From assembly GCA_004431415.1 (NCBI GenBank), contig QPMI01000099.1, forward strand, positions 124,001-188,000: a DNA stretch of 64,000 bases, in the 5' to 3' direction. Numbering within the stretch: the stretch's first letter is position 1; every line of letters begins with the position of its first letter. This document shows positions 32,589-41,486 of the stretch, piece after piece. The stretch is from Cyanophora paradoxa (lineage: Eukaryota; Glaucocystophyceae; Cyanophorales; Cyanophoraceae). Made by a program: the position numbers and the translations under genes. The notes under the pieces are model-generated. The model worked only from the letters and a program-made list of their open reading frames with translations, did not search any database and was not told the DNA's origin.

Positions 32589-33818
32589 CTAGAAGTTACT
32601 TACCTTTAGAGTTGACATTTGATACGAGTTAATTACGAGAACATTGTGGCGCAGGACGTGGAAGTCGACAACTGCTGGCGCTGCGTTTGTGCAGCCGGTT
32701 ACAGTTAGCGAGCAGTAGCTGCTGCTGGAATTAAAGAAGTCTGTGTAGCCGAGGACAGCGTTATGCAGTGAGTCTTTGCCAGATTTCGAAAGCACAATCC
32801 CATAGACATTTCCGTCCTCGAAGCCAAGGGCTGAATTGCCAGTGGTTGCACCGCGGTATTGAGTTGGAATGTGATAGCAGCTCGAAACAAACCCTGATAT
32901 TGGCTTATTGCTGATGTCTAGAGTACGATTATTGTGCATGATCTCAAACGAATCGATTTTCAGCGCATTCCCGTTGCCAGCAAATGAATTGTGGTTGCGA
33001 GTGCCCAGGTGATTTGCATTTCGCACGGTCATCAGGATCGCGTGCACAAGGCCGCTGACGTTGGCAAGGGAGATTTCGACTGCATTCCCCGCGTCGTCAG
33101 TCTTTAACTGCCTTGAGCGCTTTGAAATAATCTCAGTGAAAGGAATTCGAATACCACCGCTCTCGTTTGCAGATTTAAGCATAGACTCAGCCTCTTCGCT
33201 AGGGATATTCACGAACTGGCAAACCAGGGCACAATCCGTTAGAGTTGCAACAGCACTAGCGACAGTTCCAACCACGCCAGCCGAACGGAAGTCAATTTCG
33301 ACGGTGGGCATGTCAGCCAGTGCGAGCAGCGGGAAGTACGAATTGTCCCAGAGCTGGGAGGGGATCTTTAGTACGTACTCGCGACTCGCATCGAGAATCT
33401 CAAGAGCCGCGTCCTTTCCAAAGCCGTAGCTGCTAGCAAAAGCCTGGGCGGATGCAACGCTATTATCGATGAGCGCGTTCACAGTAAGCCAGTCTCCGGG
33501 GATCACCATCTTGAAGGATCCATGAACAAAGCGCACGTTTTCAATAAATGCACCTGCGCCATTCGGCAGCACCGAGGCGGCCGCTCCGCCAGCGACGCTG
33601 ACCTTAAAGTATAGCGAGACACCGTTTAAAAGCTGCTTGCGCGGAAGGTCGAAAGCGGCAGTCTGCGCGAAGCCGTACGAGTTGCCTCGCGGACGGATCG
33701 TTTCAAGGAAAGGCTTGAACTTGGGGCTGACACCGACAGTGAGACCTGGGGATAGATAAAGCTCGCTTGAACCTTTGGTAGTGAGGAGCTCCTTTAGAGT
33801 TGTTCCTGCTTGCGCCAT
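32589..33818 (-). CDS. Probable double-jelly-roll major capsid protein
   Basis: This 409-residue protein has no obvious membrane segment or signal and appears rich in beta-strand with many Ser, Ala, Val and Asn residues. Features include TIRPRGNSYGFAQTAAFDLP near residue 40 and a C-terminal HNVLVINSYQMSTL. It sits next to the packaging ATPase and divergent from the penton gene, the arrangement and length expected for the major capsid protein of compact Polinton-like viruses. The assignment rests on context, size and general character; I cannot demonstrate the fold from sequence alone. No break is seen. Confidence 0.68.
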   Translation of the reverse strand: MAQAGTTLKELLTTKGSSELYLSPGLTVGVSPKFKPFLETIRPRGNSYGFAQTAAFDLPRKQLLNGVSLYFKVSVAGGAAASVLPNGAGAFIENVRFVHGSFKMVIPGDWLTVNALIDNSVASAQAFASSYGFGKDAALEILDASREYVLKIPSQLWDNSYFPLLALADMPTVEIDFRSAGVVGTVASAVATLTDCALVCQFVNIPSEEAESMLKSANESGGIRIPFTEIISKRSRQLKTDDAGNAVEISLANVSGLVHAILMTVRNANHLGTRNHNSFAGNGNALKIDSFEIMHNNRTLDISNKPISGFVSSCYHIPTQYRGATTGNSALGFEDGNVYGIVLSKSGKDSLHNAVLGYTDFFNSSSSYCSLTVTGCTNAAPAVVDFHVLRHNVLVINSYQMSTLKVSNF

Positions 33819-33862
33819 TTGCTATTATAGACCAGAAAATTTTCATGCATATTGTTGTAAAG
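33819..33862. promoter_or_regulatory. Divergent 44-bp capsid/penton intergenic region
   Basis: Only 44 bp separate the capsid start (33818, minus strand) from the probable penton start (33863, plus strand). The segment is AT-rich and contains GCTATTATAGACC and AAAATTTTC. It probably drives both morphogenesis genes, if they are transcribed. Confidence 0.4.
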
Positions 33863-34740
33863 ATGAAGCTCCGCGTAAATGTCGATTCTAGGGACCGTTT
33901 CGAAGGCACGTCCTCAAATTTCAAGATCAATCTCCCAAGGCCCCTCGTTAATGTGAAGTCGGTGCGAGTCGATTCGCTAGAGCTCTTCCATAACATGTTC
34001 AACCTGTCAACACAAGCCGCAATTATCACCGGCACCCTTGATCCCTCTGGCGTTGAGAAAACGCGTGCTAATGCTTTCAAGCCCGGAGTCTATACGCCAA
34101 CCTCCCTTGCAAACTATCTAAGTACGCTGCTTAAAACTCAGCAGTATAGTTACGGTGGAACTACTTATCAGCGCAAGTTCGTCGTTCAATTTGAAGAGAT
34201 CTCAATGCGGCTTAGGTTCCTGTCCGAAGCGGATTTTATTTTGAGTTTCACATCGGCCGAACTAGCGAACCTGCTCGGGTTTGCGAAGACTCTCAGTGAC
34301 CTTTCCAGTGAGCTTGACACACCTGAGACAATCGATGGCGTGCAATATTCGTACGAGCTGTTCAGCGATATGCCAGTTGATCTACTTTATCACACGTATT
34401 TGTTCCTGTACATTCAGCAGATCAAAGGCTCGATCTTGACACTTAACCCTATACAACGGGCTCGATCGCAAAGATTCACATCGACTCAAAATTCGGGGAG
34501 CTCATCAAGTTCACATCTGAGGATCGTGTTCCCGTCACAGGCTTCGATCGAAACGCTGAGCTGTCTGAACTTGACATATCGCTGCGCTATCATAATGGAA
34601 CAGACGCTGTCACAAACACGGAGTTCTCGTTCGTGCTAGAGTTCGATATCGAGGATGTCTCTTACACGTCTGCTGCTGCTAAATCCGCAATCAAGAATGC
34701 AGCCAGCGAGTACGTCCCCTTCGACAGATCGTTCGCATAA
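33863..34740 (+). pseudogene. Probable minor capsid (penton) protein, frame-broken
   Basis: The frame beginning KLRVNVDSRDRFEG contains SSNFKINLPRPLVNVKSVRV, the N-terminal signature I associate with penton-type minor capsid proteins of Polintons and virophages (SNF-x-INL-x-RPL followed by a V-x-V strand). The frame runs to a stop at 34639, but from about 34445-34450 the natural coding continues one register over and ends at TAA 34738-34740. One small indel therefore breaks the C-terminal third. An upstream in-frame ATG at 33800 overlaps the capsid gene and is less likely as the start. The protein would form capsid vertices. Confidence 0.62.
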
Positions 34741-34765
34741 GTTTTTTCCCACTACTAGTTAAAAG

Positions 34766-35440
34766 ATGTCGACAGACAAGCAGTCTCGGCTGCGCACTCC
34801 GCGAAAGAAGTCGACAGACATGCAGTCTCGGCTGCGCACTCCGCAGCTTGAAGTCGCTTCCAGCCCTACTAAGAAGAATCACATCGAGTTCTTGAGTGGT
34901 GATACTAGTGCTTACCCGCTAGTCCGTCGCGCTGGTGGCGGTGAGGGTGCATCCAACGACTATGCTCTTACCGCCGACGAGAACGCTATTCTTGATAAGA
35001 TCCCGAATTCGCGGACTAAGAAGACCAAGACTAGCAAACTGAAGGATACTGACGATGGGCCGCTGTACATCTCAGAGACGGCTAATCGTAGCAGGTATTT
35101 CATTAAAACTGTGACCGGTCTTAAAACAGTTTCAAAGAAGCGAGCTAGTGATCTTATAGCTGGCATCGCGGCTGAGACTATGATGGAGAACAAGGTTTTA
35201 AATGAACCTATTACTAAGACCAAGATTGATAAGAAGGTCTCTCCTCCTGCAGCTGCTGTTCCTGCTAAGACGATCGTTGCGATCCCCGATGTCGATGAGA
35301 ATGCTAGCGAATTACCCGTAGCTAACGCATCAATCCTGCGCATCGCCTCTAGCAGTGCTGATCCTGTCGGGCCGGCGATCGAGTACAAGCCAATGCTGAG
35401 CGGCTTCACTAAGCTAGGGCTCCGGCATCGCTGGGAGTGA
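34766..35440 (+). CDS. Unknown 224-residue element protein with N-terminal duplicated peptide
   Basis: I do not recognise a family. The N-terminus repeats STDxQSRLRTP twice with a 14-residue (42-bp) period. A Lys-rich section around residue 80 (NSRTKKTKTSKLKD) follows, then a mostly polar middle, an Ala/Val/Pro-rich linker near 150-180 and a short C-terminus. No transmembrane segment, protease triad or zinc site is visible. It follows the penton gene by 25 bp on the same strand and has TTAAAAGATG at its start, so a structural or DNA-associated late protein is plausible. Confidence 0.55.
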   Translation: MSTDKQSRLRTPRKKSTDMQSRLRTPQLEVASSPTKKNHIEFLSGDTSAYPLVRRAGGGEGASNDYALTADENAILDKIPNSRTKKTKTSKLKDTDDGPLYISETANRSRYFIKTVTGLKTVSKKRASDLIAGIAAETMMENKVLNEPITKTKIDKKVSPPAAAVPAKTIVAIPDVDENASELPVANASILRIASSSADPVGPAIEYKPMLSGFTKLGLRHRWE

Positions 35441-36031
35441 CCGCTCCATAGCTGACTACATGTAAACGCATACGCAAATACATTTATATTCGATTTATAG
35501 TACTGCTAATAACACTACAGTAGGCGATCTGACAAGGCACAACGTTTTGACCCCGTAAACCGTGGTTTCTCGCGACAGAGATCGGATTGGACTGAGCCGC
35601 TGTGTATGCTATAGTTTCATGATCTATAATTACGAAATCCGCAGCAAGCGCGTTCAGACGCCGCAGCGTTGATGAGATCTTTAATCGTCGGGTTTGACGA
35701 TTAAGATGTATGGCGGCTTGACCTCAGCACAGAAGCGCGCCAGGCGCCGGCCAAAGCGTACGCATGCTAAGTATGATGCGGAAGAACGATAAAGCAAGTC
35801 TCCAGCGCTGGGCACCGCAGCAGTTCCGAGCTTGTGAACGTTTCGCCCTGAGACGTTCACCCTAGCCGGCTCGAGCTTGACGGCTAAATCTCCGGCTTGG
35901 TGTTCGGCTTGAAGCTTGAGGTTAGACTGCGGTTAGACCGTGGTTCGGCTGCGGTTAGAGCGGTGTCGTCGGCGGTTATACGCGTGTGGTTAGACGCCTT
36001 TCGTACGTGTGAGCGCGGTTAGCACGGTTAG
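35441..36031. other. Intergenic segment with irregular GGTTAG-like words
   Basis: About 590 bp hold no convincing gene. From roughly 35920 to 36030 the words GGTTAGA, CGGTTAGA and GGTTAG recur irregularly (at least seven times). A CG-rich clamp (GCGCCAGGCGCCGGC) lies near 35740. No function is evident. Confidence 0.5.
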
Positions 36032-36535
36032 ATGAACGAAAGGACAAGTTTCTCAGAAGCTTCCTCGACTTCGGCCGACTTGGCAGGAGCCCCAGAAGCT
36101 GCAGCTAGCACGTCCACGGTGGAACGCCAGTACAAGACATCACCCGCGCAGCGCGCAGCTGTAGCCAGGTATCGCGCGACAGAGGCAGGCAAAGTGACGA
36201 GAGAGCGCGAGAAGGAGAGCCGCCGCACTCGAGCGCGGAAAGATAAAGCTATGCCATCCAGCGACAAGCAGCTTGCAACATCGCGCGCAGCCGTACCTGC
36301 AGGCCCGCGCATTCAGAACCAACTCCAGGCGCATCACGTCCAGGCACAGATCATAGCCTTCGAGCAGCTCTTCTCGGAGTGGTTCCCTGCAGCAGCATCG
36401 TACTTCAACGATGTCTTAGCACTCAAGCAATGTCTTTGGAACAAGGGCTGCAAGGTTCGCCCGGCGGCCTCCGCTCGCTTGACGCATGCACATGGACAGT
36501 GGCTGATTGCTTGCAACTTTGCAGAGCATGGATGA
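36032..36535 (+). CDS. Unknown 167-residue basic element protein
   Basis: The product begins with a Ser/Ala-rich acidic stretch. It continues with an Arg/Lys-rich, probably helical segment (AARYRATEAGKVTREREKESRRTRARK, residues about 44-70) that resembles the basic repeats of the 105-residue minus-strand protein. The C-terminal half is less charged (FEQLFSEWFPAAASYFND). It is the last substantial plus-strand gene before the right inverted repeat. A DNA-binding role is inferred from charge only. Confidence 0.45.
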   Translation: MNERTSFSEASSTSADLAGAPEAAASTSTVERQYKTSPAQRAAVARYRATEAGKVTREREKESRRTRARKDKAMPSSDKQLATSRAAVPAGPRIQNQLQAHHVQAQIIAFEQLFSEWFPAAASYFNDVLALKQCLWNKGCKVRPAASARLTHAHGQWLIACNFAEHG

Positions 36536-36710
36536 ATACAACATCATGATGGAGCGCCTGGAAAGCACCATGGGCTCGTTCAAGCAAGCGCGCGCGTCTC
36601 TTCTTACCTACCTTCAACAGGCCCAGCTGCAGCAGCAGGCGCAGGTGCAGGCGCAGGTGCAGGCGCAGGTGCAGGCGCAGGTGCAGGCGGAGGCGCATGC
36701 GCAGGCCTAG
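36507..36710 (+). CDS. Small Gln-rich ORF with QAQVQA repeats
   Basis: A 67-codon frame overlaps the end of the preceding ORF in another frame. Its first half reads as an amphipathic helix (DEYNIMMERLESTMGSFKQARASLLTYLQQ). It then enters a tandem repeat encoding QAQVQAQVQA. It may instead be the natural continuation of the 36032 ORF after a frame break, since the sequence stays open and protein-like across the junction. Confidence 0.35.
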   Translation: MLATLQSMDEYNIMMERLESTMGSFKQARASLLTYLQQAQLQQQAQVQAQVQAQVQAQVQAEAHAQA

Positions 36711-36722
36711 GCGCAGGCGCAG
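36632..36722. repeat. CAGGCG/CAGGTG hexamer tandem repeat
   Basis: Alternating CAGGCG and CAGGTG units (12-bp period CAGGTGCAGGCG) repeat for about 90 bp, degenerating at the right end. Within the overlapping ORF they encode Gln-Ala-Gln-Val. Confidence 0.85.
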
Positions 36723-36854
36723 GCTTAGCTATAGCCGCAGTTAACACCTAGATAGACCTCAAGCTAGAGCTGGATTGCGTTTCGGCAGTTAGCTTCTCTG
36801 TACACATCAATCACGTCTAGCTTATTCCGATAGAGAGCTCTAGGAGGTCTCTGC

Positions 36855-37114
36855 AGACCGGCGCGTTTGGGGGCCCGCCTCAATTCACTGCTATATCTTT
36901 TGCAAGATCGCTTGGTCTAGACGTTAGATATTACCTAGCGGTTGCTGGATGGAGGGGAGGTAGACCAGAGGGAGAGGAGGGCAGTAGACATAGCGGAGGG
37001 GTGGAAGAGAATGAGGGCTGGGAAGGCGCTGGAGTGGGTGAGTGAGGGGTGGGTTTGGGGGTTGAGGGTGGCAAAGAGGGCGGGCCCACCCCGATGGGGG
37101 TACTCTCATTTTTT
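36855..37114. repeat. Right terminal inverted repeat of Polinton-like element
   Basis: This is the reverse-complement partner of 25889-26150, ending GTACTCTCATTTTTT at the satellite border. It is followed by the AGCTTAA target duplication. Confidence 0.9.
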
Positions 37115-37222
37115 AGCTTAAGATCTCCACCCCCAACTCAAGCAACTGTAATTAAAGATTAGATCATTGCAGCCAGCCGCCGATCGCAAAGTGGGGACGC
37201 CAGGAGCTCTGACGTTAACGTT
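37115..37222. repeat. Target duplication and right edge of the satellite array
   Basis: AGCTTAA (37115-37121) is the second copy of the element's target duplication. Satellite continues for about 100 bp and stops at GGAGCTCTGACGTTAACGTTG. The same terminal sequence closes the satellite fragment at 39004. Confidence 0.85.
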
Positions 37223-38654
37223 GCAGCGCCAGAAGCGTTGCGGCCGGAAACTCTTAATTATAAGCGACACTGTGACATGTACAGATCCGGATCCGCGGCG
37301 CTAGCTCATCTGCGGCCAGTTCGATCAGAAGTCGGTGGCAAACAGGGCGCCCTGCCCGCTCGCAGCTCACCAGGCCAGGCAAGCGAGATATGCCAGAAAA
37401 CGCGGCCGGCGAACTCGAGGGTGACAGATCTAGAGCGCTAGCTGAGCTCATCTGCGGGCTATAGCTAGCTAATTATAATCTGCGGCCAGTTCGATCAGAA
37501 TTCGAAGTCGACAACGAACAGGGCGCCCTGCCGGCGCGCGGCTCACCTGGCCAGGCAAGCGAGATCGATATCTTCCGAACGCCACGCGTACGCTGCCCGC
37601 GGCCGAAGGCAGTTAACGTTCGATCGGCAGTTCGATCGGCAGTTCGATCGGCAGTTCGATCGATATCAGAAGTCGGTGGCGAATCGAACAGGCAAAGGCT
37701 AGGCCAAAACAGCGGCCGGCCGCGGCGGAGCGGCTAGTTGTAACAGGTAAGCAGTAGGCTAGAGCAGCGGCCGGCTGGAACGGAGCGCGGCCGGCGGAAC
37801 GGAGAGTGTACATGTTTAGCAGGCCAAAGCAGTGGCCGCGGCCGGCGGCGCGGAGCGTCTTAAGCAGGCCGAATCAAACAAAAGCAGGCTGCGAGGCCAC
37901 CGGCCTATGACATTGGCGCACCTGCGAACTTGCGTCGAGCCGATCGAAAGGATGGTGGAGAGTTGGAAAGGGGTACAGGATCACTGCTAAACGACCGTGG
38001 GCCACGGTCGTTCGGCAGACATGGGTACCGGATGACCAACTCAGTGTGACTTGGCAACGCGTAGGCAGGCTAGTACGTATACGGTTAAATGACAAAGAGT
38101 TAAACTGAGCTCGAGCGTTCAAGCACAACATACCGCAATTACGGTCATGCACGACATGCATATGCGCACGTTCAAGCACGATATCCGCAAGCTCCCGGAG
38201 CTCCGAATCCTCCGATAGCTATATATAGGAGGCCGACTCAGATGGCTGACTAGTACTGGATATCGATCCGACGCGACGGGCGGCTAGACAACTGAGGGGG
38301 TGACGAGCTTGACACTATAGCTAAGGGCGGCGGGTCAGAGCGGTGGAGACCTAAGGGAGGGGTGGGGCGCTAGCTATAGAGAGTGGCGGCGACTGAGGGT
38401 GGCGGGGAGCTCGAGGGCGGCGGGGCGGAGCAATGAGGGCCTGCCAGGCTGAGACGGGGTGACAAAGGGGACTTTCATAACACAGCGAACAGTACTAGTA
38501 CGTATACTAGTAGCGCTAGCAGGGGAGCATATAGAGTACGGGCGGCTAGACTACTGAGGGGGTGACGATCTTACTGGCCATATTGCATGGTGTGGCCAGC
38601 CAGCAGATCGGTGCATGCGATCAGCCCGCGCGCGGGGCCGGGCCGGGAAGCGGC
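37223..38654. other. Non-coding segment between satellite pieces, with local duplications
   Basis: No gene is supported. A segment of about 85 bp (TGCGGCCAGTTCGATCAGAA...GGCCAGGCAAGCGAGAT) occurs at about 37310-37389 and again, with small changes, at 37481-37565. A 12-bp tandem unit (CAGTTCGATCGG) repeats about four times at 37619-37670. The region is dense in six-base palindromes. Confidence 0.6.
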
Positions 38655-39004
38655 TGCCGATGCTCGAACGATTTATATTGCAATTGCAGTGGCACTGAAT
38701 GCAGCTGCAGGGTCGGCTGACGCTCTCACTGAGTCACTTCCGAACCCAAGCCACTTGAATAAAGAATCCGATCCGTGCAGCTGCAGGCGCGCGGCCGGCT
38801 GCTGATTGCGACACAGGGACGGCCGACGCTCCAACGATTTAAATATATTGCAACTTGGCAAATGCATGCAGTTGCACTGAATGCAGGGTCGGCTGAAGCT
38901 TAAGATCTCCACCCCCAACTCAAGCAACTGTAATTAAAGATTAGATCATTGCAGCCGGCCGCCGATCGCAAAGTGGGGACGCCAGGAGCTCTGACGTTAA
39001 CGTT
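38655..39004. repeat. Detached satellite fragment
   Basis: About 350 bp belong to the satellite family, starting near GCTGCCGATGCTCGAACG and ending GGAGCTCTGACGTTAACGTTG, the same right edge as at 37222. It carries small internal insertions (for example GCAGCTGCAGGG and ACTGAGTCACTTCC) that are absent from the main array. Confidence 0.85.
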
Positions 39005-39546
39005 GACAGTGACTTGACAGTACTATACCGTGCCACACTAAATTAACAGCCCGTTTATTAACAGGTTATAAAATCCGGCCCTCCCTTATAATTAGGCGAA
39101 ATAACAGACTCTGAGAGTCCCAAATTAACAGACTGTGAAAATTCGGGCTTGTATATGGCCGGGGCGGTAATATTGAGGGGTAGGTTGTATAATATTGAGG
39201 GGTAGGTTGTATATGGGTCGACTGAACGGCGGGAGTCCGGATCCGGGACCGGGCTGGGACCGTCTACTAGCTACTACTAGCTAGTACTATACGGCGGCTA
39301 GCACTAATCTACCCGGTAGCTTGCCGGCTACACGCTGACGAAGGCGCACTATAGCTATATAGCTAGCCGGCTCGTATCTCGTAGCGGGTGATCATGAAAA
39401 GTTATCGCGATCGCGATCGCCGACTACGTACGTATACGTATACGTATATATACCCTTAAGCTTGCACATTAACGTTAATTATAACGGCATTATCGCGCGT
39501 TGACGTCGGGTAATCGATCCGGCAACGTTAACCGTTGAACGTTACG

Positions 39547-39735
39547 TTAACAAGAAACGATCGATATATTATATATATAATTAGGGGAATATCGATCGAT
39601 CACCGCGTTTGTTAATTTAACGGTGATATATATAATTTTTTTTAATTAACAAGAAACGATCGATATATTAGCTACAGGGGAATATCATGCATGCATGCAC
39701 CGCGTTTGTTAAATTAACGGTGATATATAATTAAT
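39547..39735. repeat. AT-rich tandem duplication, period 99 bp
   Basis: Two copies begin TTAACAAGAAACGATCGATATATTA (39547 and 39646). Both contain AGGGGAATATC and CACCGCGTTTGTTAA, and both end AACGGTGATATATA. Flanking sequence carries further TATAATTAATATATATCGCG copies at about 39730 and 39785. Confidence 0.8.
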
Positions 39736-40693
39736 ATATATCGCGGTGAATATATAATGTTAACTTGAATGAAGAACTCCCTAATTATAATTAATATATA
39801 TCGCGATATATATAGCTATACAAACATACAACAAGGGGTACAGACATACAAGGGGGGGTACACATTACATCAGGTCGCGATCGCCGATCGCGAAAACCTC
39901 CATCCTAGCTCAGGGCCGATGTGGAAGCACGCTCAGCGCACTTGTTAACATCCATAGAAGATATATCCAAGGCCTTACTATCGATTGCGAGCGCCCGGTC
40001 GCGACGGCCAGCACACCGCACACCGGCGCACAGACGCTTGCCCACACGCAAGCACCAAGTCAGCTAAGACCCGGCTAGGACCCAGTTACGGAGCTTTTAC
40101 GAAACCACGTACCCCGGCAGAATCTCGTTTCAATCGTACGTCCTTACGGAGATTTTAACAATCGGTACTGCAGTTACCGGAGCTTTTATCAATCGGGGAT
40201 CACGACAGCTCGAAAGTCCGACAGGTACTTCTTAAACACTATTGGATGGAAGCAGGTACTACTCGATTTACGGGTCACGAGTCGGCAGTATAGCCTCTGG
40301 TCTCTTCTTCCCTTCGGTCAGAATTGAGACCCGAGGCTGATGTATACGCACAAATCACGACCGCGATTCGCGAATCGCGAATCGCGATTCGGCAAGCTTA
40401 AGGTATCCGATGGGACCGATGATCAGTACTACGGTACTAGCATGTACGGTACACTGTCACAGTGTATACAGCTGCAGCCTGCAGCTGCATGCAGCCAGGC
40501 AGCAGCCTGCAGCCTGCAGCCTGCGGGCTGCAGACTTCACTGCGGCAGCTGAACGTGTACGTACTGTAGAACAAGTTAATTTAGTACAGTTCTAAAGTTC
40601 TACAGTATACAGCTGAGTATATACGTAGTACCGTACGGCCCGGACGGTACGGGTCCGTAGGACTCCGTACGGACCGGTACGGTCCGGGTCCGT

Positions 40694-41486
40694 GCCTACG
40701 AATAAGGCGCGCATATGACTGTTTCAACGGTTTGTGTTCTCATATGCGGTATCAACCGTATCATACGCGCACTGACAGACTCTGAGATCGGCCCGGCGGC
40801 CGGGCAGGCAGCCTGCAGCTCAGGCTGCAGGCTGCAGCCTGCAGACTGCAGACTCTGAGACTGCAGACTCTGAGACTGCAGTATACCGAGTAACACTTGA
40901 TTAATGCGCCAGAAATTAATGCGTTTTTGGACCCCGACCCCTACGATGGATATTAATGCGGTACCGAATTAATGCGTTTTGAAGCCTTTTGGCTGCTGTA
41001 AGGGGGTGCCGCAGTGCATACGGCAGTTTCTTAGCGTTTCGATATTAATGCGGTCCCTAATTAATGCGTTTTGCCAGCGGAAAACGCATTAACTTAGTAA
41101 TTTGGGACCGCATTACTTAAGTGCGCGCATTACTTAAGTGTTACACGGTACTGTATACGGTATACCGTACGGGTCCGTAGCCTAGTAGGACTCCGTACCT
41201 ACGTATAACTTAGTAAGCCTTGAAGGCGCGCATATGACTGTTTGTGTTCTCATATGCGGTATCATACGCGCACTGACAGATCGGCCCGGCGGCCGGGCTG
41301 CCGGGGCAGGCAGCCTAGGCCTGCAGGCTGCAGACTGCAGACTGCAGTATATATAATATATACTGTATACGGTATACCGTACGGGTCCGTAGGACTCCGT
41401 AGTGAGTCCATACCTACGTATAAGCCTTGAAGGCGCGCATATGACTGTTTGTGTTCTCATATGCGGTATCATACGCGCACTGACAT
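40694..41486. repeat. Three dispersed copies of a hairpin-bearing module
   Basis: A module of about 90-150 bp with core GGCGCGCATATGACTG...GTGTTCTCATATGCGG occurs with cores at about 40706, 41224 and 41431. Each copy is preceded by a CCTACG(T)ATAA-type word and followed by ATCATACGCGCACTGACA. The core forms a 9-bp hairpin (CGCATATGA / TCATATGCG). Copy 1 has an 11-bp loop expansion and a 7-bp insertion. Copies 1 and 2 share a following GGCCCGGCGGCCGGGC palindrome. No coding role is seen. Confidence 0.8.
40890..41144. repeat. Foldback (nested inverted-repeat) element of about 255 bp
   Basis: The outer arms GTAACACTT(G)ATTAATGCGC and GCGCATTACTTAAGTGTTAC are inverted. A middle pair TAATGCGGTCCC / GGGACCGCATTA and an inner 12-bp perfect stem TTAATGCGTTTT / AAAACGCATTAA (41061-41072 and 41081-41092, 8-base loop) nest inside. 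The word ATTAATGCG recurs in both orientations. The structure fits a MITE-like foldback element or a strong cruciform. Confidence 0.7.

Larger units (their letters stand above)
25889..37114. mobile_element. Compact Polinton-like (Maverick-like) element, 11.2 kb, integrated in satellite
   Basis: Inverted repeats of about 260 bp (25889-26150 and 36855-37114) and a 6-7 bp target duplication delimit the element. Inside are a protein-primed family B DNA polymerase, an RVE-type integrase, a packaging ATPase, a probable major capsid protein and a probable penton protein. This set defines Polintons and their virus-like relatives. Polymerase, integrase, penton and distal orphans lie on the plus strand; capsid, ATPase and a small basic protein lie on the minus strand. 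I see no adenovirus-type maturation protease. Coding GC is clearly lower than in the host genes on the right. At 11.2 kb it is shorter than most described Polintons (about 15-20 kb). The polymerase and penton reading frames are each broken once. Confidence 0.93.

Noticed and set aside
35920-36030. GGTTAG words as telomeric DNA
   Set aside because: The spacing is irregular and intervening sequence varies; true telomere repeats would be contiguous.
36632-36722. CAGGCG/CAGGTG array as a CRISPR-like or telomeric repeat
   Set aside because: The period is 6-12 bp with no spacers and no telomere motif, so it is a simple tandem repeat.
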